From Crotophaga sulcirostris (lineage: Eukaryota > Chordata > Aves > Cuculiformes > Crotophagidae), in NCBI GenBank assembly GCA_013397455.1, contig VYZB01000146.1, positions 796,411 through 860,410 on the forward strand: a DNA stretch of 64,000 nucleotides, written 5' to 3'. Of this stretch, positions 29,397 to 38,303 are shown piece by piece. The notes under the pieces were generated by a model, which did not search any database, was not told where the DNA came from, and saw nothing but the letters and a program-made list of their open reading frames with translations. Both the position numbers and the translations under genes were made by a program. Position 1 is the stretch's first letter. Each line of letters begins with the position of its first letter.

Positions 29397-29406
29397 CCCC
29401 GCTCAC

Positions 29407-29802
29407 CTTGCTGCTGAGGGGCCCGGGCAGGAGCAGCCTGAGCGCCTGCCGCTTGAGCTCCGCCAGGCGGGCGCTGCAGTGCTCGCACCAGGCGCCGCGG
29501 TCGGAGCCCGGCGAGGAGCCGCTGCCGGAGCCCGGCGAGCCCGTGCCGAAGCCCGGCGAGCCTCCCAGGGAGCCGGGCGAGCTGGTGCCGATGCCGGGCG
29601 AGGCGGGTCCCGGCGAGCCGCTGAAGGAGCCCGGCGAGGAGGTGCCGGAGCCGGGGGACGGGGTGCCGGAGGAGCCCAGGGCAGAGCCGGCTCCCTCGGG
29701 CGCGGGGCGGTTCCCGGCGCGGGACTCCTCGTACGCCTTGCGGTACCAGCTCTCGGGGGAGAACGGCGCGGCCGGCTTGGTGGGGGAGCAGGGCTCGGTC
29801 AC
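29407..29802 (-). CDS. KIF26B: KIF26B coding exon 2 (132 codons)
   Basis: KIF26B is an atypical kinesin-family protein implicated in cell polarity and adhesion and in kidney development; it is a Wnt5a-ROR target. This exon encodes part of its long N-terminal region, ahead of the motor domain. The residues begin [20 protein letters not shown], followed by [10 protein letters not shown], which I recognise as the conserved KIF26B N-terminus. Exon residues 40-100 are a Ser/Gly/Pro low-complexity stretch with recurring TSSPG and GSPG units. The end reads [20 protein letters not shown], a conserved helix with a CxxC pair. The acceptor is CTTCTCCCGCTCCAG before 29802 and the donor is AAG|GTGAGC at 29407/29406. 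The exon is 396 nt, phase 0 at both ends, so it joins exon 1 in frame. The kinesin motor exons lie to the left of the window. Confidence 0.95.
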
Positions 29803-30017
29803 CTGGAGCGGGAGAAGGAGCGGCGGGTCAGGACAGGCAGGGACAGAGGGAGGGGAGCCCGGCAAGTTTCGCCAGGACGCCCCGCAGGGAGCCCGGAGCC
29901 CCCGCCCCGCATCGCCCCGGGGTAGGGGGGGGGGCGAGCGGGACCGGCGGGTGACGGCACCGGTGCCCCCCGCCCCGCAGCCCCGCTCAGCCGCCCCTTC
30001 CTCCGCCGCCAACTCAC
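29803..30017 (-). other. KIF26B: KIF26B intron 1 (215 bp)
   Basis: A very short GC-rich intron with donor GTGAGT and a pyrimidine-rich acceptor ending in CCGCTCCAG. Without splicing, the frame runs from exon 1 into arginine-rich intron translation, which explains the spurious long minus-strand open frames here. Neither exon shows any loss relative to what I recall of the family. Confidence 0.9.
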
Positions 30018-30080
30018 CCCGTATTTTCTGCTCCGCGCCGTCACCGCGACCCTCTCCTTATTTCCAGCCACTGAATTCAT
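30018..30080 (-). CDS. KIF26B: KIF26B coding exon 1 (start codon, 21 codons)
   Basis: This is the first coding exon of the kinesin-like gene KIF26B. It encodes [20 protein letters not shown] plus a glycine, recognisable as the conserved start of KIF26B. The ATG at 30080-30078 sits in a strong Kozak context (GCCACCATGA). The donor is GGG|GTGAGT at 30018/30017, phase 0, joining Val of exon 2. This start is preferred over others because the peptide matches the family and the context is strong. Sequence upstream of 30080 would be 5' UTR and promoter inside the CpG island. The reader should treat exons 1 and 2 as one 153-codon N-terminal coding segment; the remainder of the protein is off-window. 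Confidence 0.95.
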
Positions 30081-30628
30081 GGTGGCTTCGCAGCGCGGCG
30101 GGAGGGTTCCCCGCGGGTTTCCCCCTCTGCATCCGAAGGGAGCAGCCGGTCCCGGGAAGCCCCCGCTCCCGCCGCCGGGGTCGCTCAGCCCCGAAGCGCC
30201 GTCAGTTCTCGGGAAACCGCTCGGGGCTGGGGGTTTCTCCCGCTCGGTCTTTCCTCATTGTCTTCCCTCTCATTCCCTCACAACCCTTGTTTTGTGGGGA
30301 ACAGCAGCACCCAGAGCCCGAGCGCGCCCCCCGGCAGGCAGCACGGCTCCCCCGCGAGCCAGGCGAAGCATCCAAGGTGGCTTTGGGAAAGGGAAAGCGG
30401 GAGCAGAGGCGCCTTCTGCCTCCGCCACAGCGGCAACTTGTTTCCTTCGCCAAGGTTTGTAACTGAGTTAAAAGAAATCCTCCAAAAATATGGGGATCCA
30501 GGCTCTGGGAGGAGCCTCAGCGTCCCTTGCAGCCAATATCCTCCTGCCCATTTGTGCCTGACAGTTTTGCAAGGGAAGGGAAAGGGAAGGAAGAGCCGGG
30601 CTGCGGGGCCCTGGGCGCTCCCCGGTCA

Positions 30629-30645
30629 GGGGCGGGGGCGGGGGG
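30629..30645. promoter_or_regulatory. KIF26B: Tandem GC boxes (Sp1/KLF type)
   Basis: GGGGCGGGGGCGGGGGG contains two overlapping GGGCGGGG cores about 550 bp upstream of the KIF26B start codon, inside the CpG island. Sp/KLF factors are known to bind such cores; use here is inferred from position. Confidence 0.45.
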
Positions 30646-30736
30646 CTGGAGCCTCCCCCCGGGGCTGCACCGGGCCTCCCCTGCCACGAGGGTCCATTTT
30701 ATTTTGCAGTATTTCTTGATTGACAGCTGTGATTCT

Positions 30737-30753
30737 CACACACACACACACAC
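30737..30753. repeat. (CA)8 microsatellite
   Basis: A short CACACA run at the outer edge of the KIF26B CpG island. Confidence 0.85.
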
Positions 30754-30790
30754 CCCCTTTCCAAGAAACCTTGTTGCTTCCACCGCAGTT

Positions 30791-30795
30791 ATTGG
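30791..30795 (-). promoter_or_regulatory. KIF26B: Inverted CCAAT box
   Basis: ATTGG on the plus strand, i.e. CCAAT in KIF26B sense, in the context CTAACCAATAAC. It lies about 150 bp beyond the GC boxes. NF-Y sites at this kind of position are common in CpG-island promoters. A single five-base match is weak evidence. Confidence 0.3.
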
Positions 30796-31699
30796 TTAGT
30801 TGCCTCTATTCAGGGCTTTAATGAACGTGATTTCACAAGTGTTCCCAACCCTCCCTAAATAACTAGGAAAGAAAAGCAAGCTGCATTCATGACAGTCACT
30901 GGCATCTCTTTTCCGTGCTGTGATTTTATGTGTATTAATTTAATTTGCTGTTAAGGGCATAATAAATTGATCTCTTAACAATGAAATTCTACAGATTTGC
31001 GTCCCTGTTAATCTTATGATTTCTTTTTGCAGGTTGTCTGCATCTGGTTACAGATCCTCATTTATTTCAAATCCTGCAGGTAGCACAATCATCTCTAATA
31101 AATCTTCCTCCTCCTCAAAACCAGTTGCTGATTTTCTCAGAAATGGATGCAATAGAGAGGTAAATGCCAGATCCCCTGGTAGGGTCATAACATGGGCAGG
31201 TTGATATAATTGAGAAGGCAGAATACACAGGGGACTTGCATCCATCCACCTTTCCCCCCTCCTATTGTTACTTCCATACAAATACATCCTTCCAGCATCC
31301 CTAACGTACCTGAGTTGTAACAGCTGTGAGGAGACAAAACCAGTCCATGGCATCACTAAGCAAGGGATCTCCCAATGCCTGTTTTCACAGATACTGTGCC
31401 AGTAGTAATGCCAGTAGGAGATGCTCTGCTGTGTTCTAACCTGACTGGGGTATCACCCTTACAGCAGAGCAGCCGTTCCTGATCTGGGTAAGAAACCTTT
31501 AATCCAAAGCTGACACAAGCCATGCTGCCCAAGGTAGCCAGGCTGCACCCATCGGTAGCACCTTGTGTATTTATGAAGGTGCTTCCAAAAAGCTGGCCAA
31601 GCGGGCAAACAAAGGAGGTGCATCCTGACTCCTACTGCACGTGAATGGGTTTCACATAAATCTGCAGGCAGAGATCCCGCGTTTTGTTCTGTAGGGAGA

Positions 31700-32371
31700 C
31701 GTGACGGGGGTGACAAGGTGAGGCAGGAACACGCCGGGGGAGCCCCCCGCAGCGCAGGTTCACCCCGCAGGCCGCCGGGCACTGACCGCGGGCAGCCGCG
31801 TGCCGCTCACACCACGGGGTGTGACCTCTCCTTTCCCGGGCTCAGCGGGTTTTGTGGCAAACCGGCAGATTTGCTTTGTTTTTTCTGCAGACCTTTAATT
31901 ACCAAGGTGCCAGCTACGCCGGCCTCGCCACACCTGCTCCGCCAGGGACCACCGCCCCGCGCAGCACGGCCCCCCGGTGGGCAAGGGGCAGCCGCTCGGC
32001 GAGCGCGCCCACCACTTCCAGCCCGCAGGCCAAGGACAGGGAGGCAGGGCCCTGCCGGCACCCTGACCTCTGCCTCCCCCCAGGACCCTGCGCTCCCGAG
32101 CGGCACCCCGGGATGGCTGAGGCAGCGCCTTGCAGCGGGCTGGCGGCGCCTGGAATCACAGCCTGTGGGGGGGAGCGCGGGGCCGTGCGGCCTGGAACGC
32201 CGAGAGGGGACGGAGGCGGCGCTGGCGGGCGGCGCGCGCCCTCTGCCGGCGGCCCTTGGCGCGGGCGGGGGGGGGGGGAGGCGAGAGCGGCCCCGCCCGG
32301 CGCAGCGGGACAGCGGGCAGTGGCGGGAACACACCTGCGTGGGCCCCGCCCCTCCCTTCACCTGTGCACGG
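31700..32371. other. Second GC-rich, CpG-rich block upstream of KIF26B
   Basis: About 0.67 kb of GC-rich sequence, separated from the KIF26B island by roughly 1 kb of ordinary DNA and ending where CR1 sequence begins. It includes a G12 run at 32267-32278. Overlapping long open frames on both strands are compositional artefacts; none has a recognisable domain. It could be a distal promoter, an unannotated non-coding first exon or an enhancer-type CpG island. Nothing in the sequence decides between these. Confidence 0.45.
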
Positions 32372-32515
32372 CCCCAGCGAGGCCGCACCTCGAGTGCTGC
32401 GTTCGGTTTTGTGCCCCTCGCTACAAGAAGGACATGGAGGGGCTGGGGCGCGTCCAGAGGAGGGCAACGAGGCTGGGGAAGGGGCTGGAGAGCAAGTGTT
32501 ATGAGGAGTGGCTGA
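32372..32515 (+). mobile_element. CR1 fragment, part of the 3' region
   Basis: The sequence from GAGGCCGCACCTCGAGTGCT through AAGAAGGACATGGAGGGGCT to TATGAGGAGTGGCTGA matches the end of CR1 ORF2 and the start of the 3' UTR. It stops abruptly where a second CR1 begins. The 3' tail at 33217-33405 is of the same type and may be the rest of this copy, split by later insertions. Confidence 0.75.
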
Positions 32516-32948
32516 CTCATCCAACTCTGGAACCCCCAGCGTGAGAAGGATGTGCAACTGTTGGAATGGGTCCAGAGGAGGCTACGAAGATGCTCAGAGG
32601 GCTGGAGAACCTCTGCTGTGAGGACAGGCTGAGAGAGTTGGGCTTGTTCAGCCTGGGGCAGAGAAGGCTCCGGGGAGACCTCATAGCAGCCTTCCAGTAC
32701 CTGAAGGGGCTGTAGGAAAGCTGGGGAGGGACCTTTTACAAGGGCAAGCAGGGATAGGATGAGGGGGAATGGCTTTAAATTGGAAAGGGGAAGATTTAGA
32801 TTGGACATTAGGAAGAAATTCTTCACGCTGAGGGTGATGAGGCCCTGGCACAGGTTGCCCAGGGAAGCTGTGGGTGCCCCCTCCCTGGAGGTGTTTAAGG
32901 CCAGGCTGGATGGACCTTGAGCAGCCTGGGCTGGTGGGAGGTGTCCCC
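32516..32948 (+). mobile_element. CR1 5'-truncated copy, sense
   Basis: A younger-looking CR1 3' fragment. It starts within the ORF2 C-terminal coding part (CTCTGGAACCCCCAGC), then carries GCTGAGAGAGTTGGGCTTGT, AATTCTTCACGCTGAGGGTG and the GAGCAGCCTGGGCTGGTGGG block of the 3' UTR. It lacks the terminal short repeats because it runs directly into an antisense CR1. 5' truncation is normal for target-primed reverse transcription. Confidence 0.85.
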
Positions 32949-33216
32949 TGACCTTAATGGTCATTCAGTTCCAACCACTCTCCCATGAGCATCCATACCT
33001 TCCACTGGATCAGGTTGCTCAAAGCTTCATCCAACCTGGCCTTGAACACCTCTAGGTATGGGGCATCCATGACTTCTCTGGGCAACCTGTTCCAGTGCCT
33101 CACCACTCTCACAGTAAATAAAATATCTTCCTAGTATCTAATCTAAATCTCCCCTCTTTCGGCTTAAAACCATTATCCCTTGTCCTGTCACTGCACTCCC
33201 TGATAAAGAGCCCCTC
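32949..33216 (-). mobile_element. CR1 fragment, antisense
   Basis: Reverse-complement CR1 3' UTR. The blocks CAGTTCCAACC, GGCCTTGAACACCTCTAGG, CTGGGCAACCTGTTCCAGTG and TTAAAACCATTATCCCTTGT are the antisense of the sense landmarks seen just upstream. It forms an inverted pair with 32516-32948. Confidence 0.85.
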
Positions 33217-33405
33217 CCCAGGCTGTCAAGCACTGGAACCAGCTGCCCAGGGAAGTGGTTGAGTCACAGTCCCTGGAGGTATTTAAAAAACATGTAGATG
33301 TGGTGCTTAGGGACACAGTTTAGTGGTGAGCTTGGCAGTGCTAGGTTCAGGTTGGACTTGATGATCTTAAAGGTCTTTTCCAATCAAAGTGATTCTGTGA
33401 TTCTG
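33217..33405 (+). mobile_element. CR1 3' end with terminal repeats
   Basis: CAAGCACTGGAACCAGCTGC, then GTAGATGTGGTGCTTAGGGA and GGTTGGACTTGATGATCTTA, ending in GATTCTGTGATTCTG. It is the complete 3' terminus of a sense CR1, probably the remainder of the copy that begins at 32372. Confidence 0.85.
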
Positions 33406-34469
33406 AGAACTGCCTGTCATCCCAGGCAAGGAGGATTAGGCTCCTCCAGGCATAGCTACAAAGGACTATCGAAGCATGTCTTTCTCCAAGTTTGAACTCC
33501 TCCTAGGGTTTGTAGGATAGGAGATATTGCCTCCCTGGCAGGGCAGAGTAACAAAATTCCCCTGCTCCACTGCTCCCGAGCAGGGGTCAGATCCTATCAG
33601 TGCCATACTCCCTCAGAGAGCTGGGCCTGTCGTGATGTACCTGCTGTCTGCCAGCTTCTGCCCACCTGGCATCGCTTCCTTTTGTTCCTGCCTGCTTCCC
33701 AGCTAGGTGAGGGCTCCAGCAGTAGCCCAAATGGGCAGGGTTCATACCCAGAGCTTAGGGAGGCACTGGCAGCTCAGGTGCCTGCCAGCAGGGTGGCTGA
33801 GGGGGGAGGTGATCTCTGGCAAAGGGGCAGTGGAGCAGAGCGGGTAGTCCAGGGGAAAAAAACTGATCCCATCCACATGACAGGATCTTGAAGAGGATGT
33901 CCATGGCTTTCTCAGTCATTAGCTGATGGCTAAGTTTGTTTCAACGTGGAAAAGTAAGGTCATGAGCGGTGAGGAGGAAGAACATTTCCAGTCAAGAAAT
34001 TAGGACCTCAGGACATGGTAAAATTGTTGTTTGAGCCCAGAGAGTCTCAGTAACAAATTTCCATTTTCTCACCTCTCAGGTTTGGAGGAACTGTTGAGAA
34101 GGTGGCATTGAGACAGCTCTTCTTACAACTTGCAGTCTTGCATGATTTTATTGGCCAAGCCTGGGTGATGGCTCTGCTGTTGTTGGATCAGCTCTCCCTC
34201 TTCACAGGTGTCAGTATTTACTGACATTTTGGGTCATTTAAGAAAGGCGTTATTGAATTGTGAGGGTTTTTTTTATTTGGAGATACTCCAAATTCTCCAG
34301 TTGGAGGTACTTTGCTGCTAAAATCTTACCAGTTATTGTTACTTTGTACTGGCCAAGGTATAGGACACTATGGTACCAATCCAGCAAAAATCTCTGCTAG
34401 GAACCCTTTCTCTGGGTTAACACCTTCCTCTCTTAGAAGCTTTCTCTCTCTCTCTTAACCTTCTTTGTA
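33406..34469. other. Intergenic, no feature seen
   Basis: Unique-looking sequence between CR1 copies. No exon-like segment, RNA gene or simple repeat of note was found on either strand. Confidence 0.5.
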
Positions 34470-34690
34470 TGGAAGTTTAGGAAAAAGTTCTTCACTGAAA
34501 GGGTGATTGGCCACTGGAATGCGCTGCCCAGGGAGGTGGCAGAGTCACCGACCGTGGAGGTGTTTAAGGGAAGACTGGATGAGACACTGAGTGCCATGGT
34601 TTAGATGATGGGATGGTGTTAGTGTTGGCTTATGGGTTGGACTTGATGATCTCAGAAGTCCTTTCCAACCTTGTGATACTGTGAAATAAT
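34470..34690 (+). mobile_element. CR1 3' fragment
   Basis: A 5'-truncated sense CR1. It begins near TTAGGAAAAAGTTCTTCACT, passes through TGGAATGCGCTGCCCAGGGA and GATGGGATGGTGTTAGTGTT, and ends at CCAACCTTGTGATACTGTG. It belongs to the same subfamily as the insert at 38201-38303 (identical GATGGGATGGTGTTAGTGTT block and GATACTGTG tail). Confidence 0.9.
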
Positions 34691-36393
34691 AAGGTTTTCT
34701 CTTACAATGCCTCCTGCTCCTCATGTCACTAAGGAAAGACAGTTAGCAGAATCACCAACATGCCAATGACAGGCAGCTCCACAGCTACCTCTCAATTTCA
34801 TGTTTACACGTTTCTTCTGTCATCATAACTGATAGTCATGGGAATCTAACATTAGTCTTGGCTAGTCATTTATGCTAGCAGTTCAGAAGTTAGACTAACT
34901 GTTGTTCTTAACTCCAGACAGAGCTGAAAAAAAATGGGGCTGTTCAGACATTTATAAGTGGAGAGGAGCCAAAAGCTCAGAATCAGGTGTAGGTATCAGG
35001 CAGAGGTTCAAGCAAAAGCTGGTGTCAAAGCACTGAGGGTGGACTTGGATCTCCATCCACATATTGCACCTCTATGGACTGCTGTGTCCTGTCTTTTACC
35101 TAGTGTAGAAACTTCCAGATTCTCCATCACAACACAGCACATTTCCAGTGGTACATTATCACTCTGCTGCTTTCAGTGAATTTCTTCTGGGTATATCTCA
35201 GTGTGGGTGCAATTAAATCTGACCTAGAAGTTCAGCTTCATCACTCAGATCTGAGATGCTGGCACAAGCCTGGTTCTATCAATAAACAGCAGTTTATGAG
35301 AGCTGGAAATGTTGGTTGCATAAAAGAAATCCTTTGAGGTATTCACATTTATAATAAATATTAGGATAAAAAAGGTGGCAGTAACTGTAACTTGAAGAGT
35401 CATCACTGTCTGCACAGAAGCTTTGTTTCCAAGTTTGGTGCTAATAAGTCTCAGTATCGGGTCTTTCTACAATTTTAAAAAGCTTCCTTGGGGAGATTTG
35501 AAATGCATGACAGCTCCGATACTTGCTTAAAGCTGCATATTAATGGGCTGGAGTCCACTGGGGGACAGGGAGGAAATTGACAGCATTTGTAGTAATAGTG
35601 GCAAAGAATTAATTTTAAAGATACAAACAGTTAATTATTAAGAGTCACAAATAAAATCATTAGAAATTTTCCAGTTTCATATATTTCTTCTCTAAAACCT
35701 TTCCAGTTCTTCTTCTCATCCCCTTGTCAATGTGTGGGATGGTTTCAGTGAAAAGCTCTGTTAGGAGCACGTTATCCTGTTGTATAGCACACGCATCAGC
35801 AGAGACAGATATATGCACAGCCTGAGTATTCTGCAGGACTTAGGAATTCATGGACTACAGGAGGAAATCAGCTGCAGAGACCACATTTGTACTTCTGATA
35901 TTACAGTTAATGCTCCTTTTACAGTATCTGGGATATACTATGCTTCTGGAGTGTGTTTTTCTATGTGCTCTGGGCAATTGTTGAGTATGATTTCACAGAG
36001 AAATAAGACTGGGCATTTCCTCTGTATGAGCTGGCTGCTGAGGTATTTGCTGTAGCATAACTTCTAAATCAGTCCAAGATTTACATTGTGTATCAGCATA
36101 AAAAAAGACTGATGGCTGAAAAGATGTGTTTCTCATACACAGTCCCTAGTTCTGGATGGTGTGACGTGCACAAGCAACTAGGTGGTCCTTATTACAGCTT
36201 CTGCTTCTTGCTGTTACCAGCAGACCTGCATCAGTACACTTTAAGTACACTTTTCCCTCCTCCAAGGAACAGCAGAGTTTCACTGTCAGCCTGACAGAGG
36301 CATATCTCCCTATTTGCTTAGCATAGCCCTTTTGCCTCAGGGCCGTTGGACAGGTCTTTGTCCTATACTTTCCTTGTTTCACAAAGAGCCTCC
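34691..36393. other. Intergenic, no feature seen
   Basis: AT-rich unique-looking DNA between two CR1 fragments. Only short open frames without support occur. Confidence 0.5.
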
Positions 36394-36660
36394 TTGAATC
36401 ATAGAATCATAGAATGGTTTGGATTGGAAGGGACCATGAAGATCATCTAGTCCAACCACTTTGCGGTGAGCAGGGACATCTTCGACGAGGTCAGGTTGCT
36501 CAGAGCCCCATCCAGCCTGACCTTGAATGTTTCCAGGGATGGGGCATCTTCCACCTCTCTGGGCAACTTATTCCAGTGTTTCACCAGCTTCAGGGTAAAA
36601 AATTTCTTCCTAATACCTAGTCTAAACTCCTCGTCTTTTAGCTTAAAACCATTACCCGTC
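36394..36660 (-). mobile_element. CR1 3' fragment, antisense
   Basis: It opens with the antisense terminal repeats (AATCATAGAATCATAGAATG), then TTTGGATTGGAAGGGACC and TAGTCCAACCAC, and ends near CTTAAAACCATTACC. The minus-strand frame through it translates part of the CR1 3' region and is not a host gene. Confidence 0.9.
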
Positions 36661-38055
36661 CATATCTCTTCATAACTCAAAAGGAAGCCATTTGTGTTCA
36701 AATTTGGACAATGAGTTTCATTATGTTGCAAACCAGTTGTCTTTAAATCTCACCCTTGCCTGATACTGTAAAGCAATCTGTTTTCCAGGAAGGGCTGTCT
36801 GTTTGGATTTATTTTGAATGAAAATTTTTTCTATGTCTCAAATGTAAAATATTTCATAGATTTTCTAGAAACTGCTTTCATAATTTCTGCCACACAGCAC
36901 TGCCTACTTTCATAAATCTTTATGTTCTCAGTAAAAATCAATGCCTACTTATTAACACAATATTGATATGTGTTTCATAAGTAATAAAGGATGCCGTGTC
37001 ATGCACATACTCACAGAACAGGGTTGCATGGAGAAGTTTACAGTCATTTTATGTAGCAGGATGCATTGCAATGACAAGTCTGCAGCCAATTTCTGTTAAG
37101 TTCATAAATTCAAATACTGAAGTTTGACAGAATCCCATTTTCTGTTGCTCAGGCACAATAAGCATTCACTGCAACTCCAGAAATAAAGGCAAGCCCGAAA
37201 AATGAAACAAAGCTGGAATACCTGTGAATCCCAAAGTGCCAAGCCCTAGCACAGCACCTTTTACACAGAATGACAACAGTGCAAGAAAATATTGGAGTAA
37301 CAACAGCCAGTGTCACAGGCTTTGAAGGAGAAAGATGCGAGCTGCTTCTTGTCTGGAAACCCTGTTTTTCTCCATGGCACATGGAAAAGCCATAAGCTCC
37401 TTACTGTGCTGGGTTTCACGGATCCACATCAAGGGTAATGCTCTAGCAGCACTCGGCATCTGTGGGGTTGTAAAGGAAGCCCCCAGTGAAAGTGTCTGCA
37501 GGCTGCCTGGGCCAGAGGAGCCATGCTGAGGGGCTGAACTGCTAGGACATGGCTTTGGCCACCCTGCTAGCAATTCTCCCCATGCACAGGGACACCGACT
37601 GGAGATATTAGAGGGAAAGGATTCCTTTTAAACATTCTTCACAGTCTCTTGTAGCTACCTCAGGGGCTGAGAAAAAATGTCTCTTCCAAAAGAATTATTC
37701 TCAGTAATCTTCTTTAGATAGAAGAGGAGAGAAGATGGTATTAATGGTATTAACAAATAACGGTATTAACAGGAGGAGTATAGGCCAGCATGTGCCAAAG
37801 TTAGAAAACAAGCTCCTGGAAGGTAGCAAACACAAAGCCGGTGTGTGTGACTGCTTCGCCCTAGAGGACAGGGGCACAGACAAACGGGACAGATGGCATG
37901 GAAGGGGGTAAGTGGAGATAGTACAGAGAAGCGAACAGGCAGCCCTGAGAAACAAACAGTGAAGCATTTATCTTTTATTCCATTTTACCAGTTAGAGGAA
38001 AGGGTGCAGCCAGAAACAGAGGTATAATACAAATCAACTTCTGCCTTTGTGACTG
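36661..38055. other. Intergenic, no feature seen
   Basis: Unique-looking DNA. Several overlapping short open frames at 37.1-37.6 kb on both strands have no recognisable content. Confidence 0.5.
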
Positions 38056-38200
38056 GTGCGGTCATGAGGGTTTTGGCTTTTATGGCAGCAGGACATTCTT
38101 CAATGAGTATACCCTGTTCAGGGGGGATGGGATCCACCTGTCTCAAGGAGGCAAAGGAATCTTTGGCAGCAGGTTGGCCAACTTGGTGATGCAGGCTTTA
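38056..38200 (+). mobile_element. CR1 ORF1 remnant (end of SGNH esterase-like domain)
   Basis: Frame 38063-38200 reads HEGFGFYGSRTFF and, after a short gap, GDGIHLSQGGKGIFGSRLAN. The DGxHLS motif followed by a hydrophobic helix is typical of the C-terminal Asp-x-x-His block of SGNH-type esterase domains found in ORF1 of CR1-clade elements. It ends where a separate CR1 3' tail has inserted. The downstream ORF2 remnant (38304 onwards) is in the same orientation and is taken as the same element. Family knowledge supports the domain; the assignment here is by motif. Confidence 0.7.
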
Positions 38201-38303
38201 GGTGATGGGATGGTGTTAGTGTTGGCTTATAGGTTGGACTTGATGATCTCAGAGGTCCCTTCCAACCTGGTGATACTGTGATACTGTGTGATACTGTGAT
38301 ACC
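38201..38303 (+). mobile_element. CR1 3' tail inserted inside an older CR1
   Basis: GGTGATGGGATGGTGTTAGT through GGTTGGACTTGATGATCTCA, ending in repeated GATACTGTG units. It interrupts the older copy between its ORF1 and ORF2 remnants, so it is a nested insertion and must be younger. It is severely 5'-truncated (about 100 bp). Confidence 0.85.

Larger units (their letters stand above)
1..29406 (-). other. KIF26B: KIF26B intron 2 (partial, runs off left edge)
   Basis: This is the intron that follows KIF26B coding exon 2, whose donor lies at 29406/29405 on the minus strand. The next exon is beyond the left edge, so the intron exceeds 29.4 kb. It is AT-rich single-copy-looking DNA on both strands with only short scattered open frames. 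I found no exon with a plausible acceptor, frame and donor. It holds simple repeats (about 2284, 8343, 15441, 16331, 25006, 28290 and 28545), one degraded CR1-like tail near 11.74 kb, two MIR-like SINE remnants (8.94 and 28.63 kb), a perfect hairpin at 18.73 kb, and a GC-rich tandem repeat against its donor. Long 5' introns of developmental genes often hold enhancers, but that is inference here. Confidence 0.8.
28950..30690. promoter_or_regulatory. KIF26B: CpG island over KIF26B exons 1-2 and promoter
   Basis: CpG density and GC content rise sharply from about 28.95 kb and fall back after about 30.69 kb. The island covers both KIF26B coding exons, the short intron 1, the start codon and the presumed 5' UTR. 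Very long open frames appear on both strands here only because stop codons are rare in GC-rich DNA; the only supported coding sequence is minus-strand exons 1 and 2. The transcription start cannot be placed from sequence. Confidence 0.8.

Noticed and set aside
28816..30466. Very long overlapping open frames (up to 405 codons) on both strands
   Set aside because: They lie in the CpG island where stops are rare, overlap each other in several frames, and are Arg/Pro/Gly-rich. Only the two KIF26B exons on the minus strand match a known protein and have splice sites.
31718..32964. Long open frames on both strands, up to 385 codons, upstream of KIF26B
   Set aside because: The first half is GC-driven and the second half translates CR1 3' sequence in antisense. 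No domain or splice context supports a host gene.
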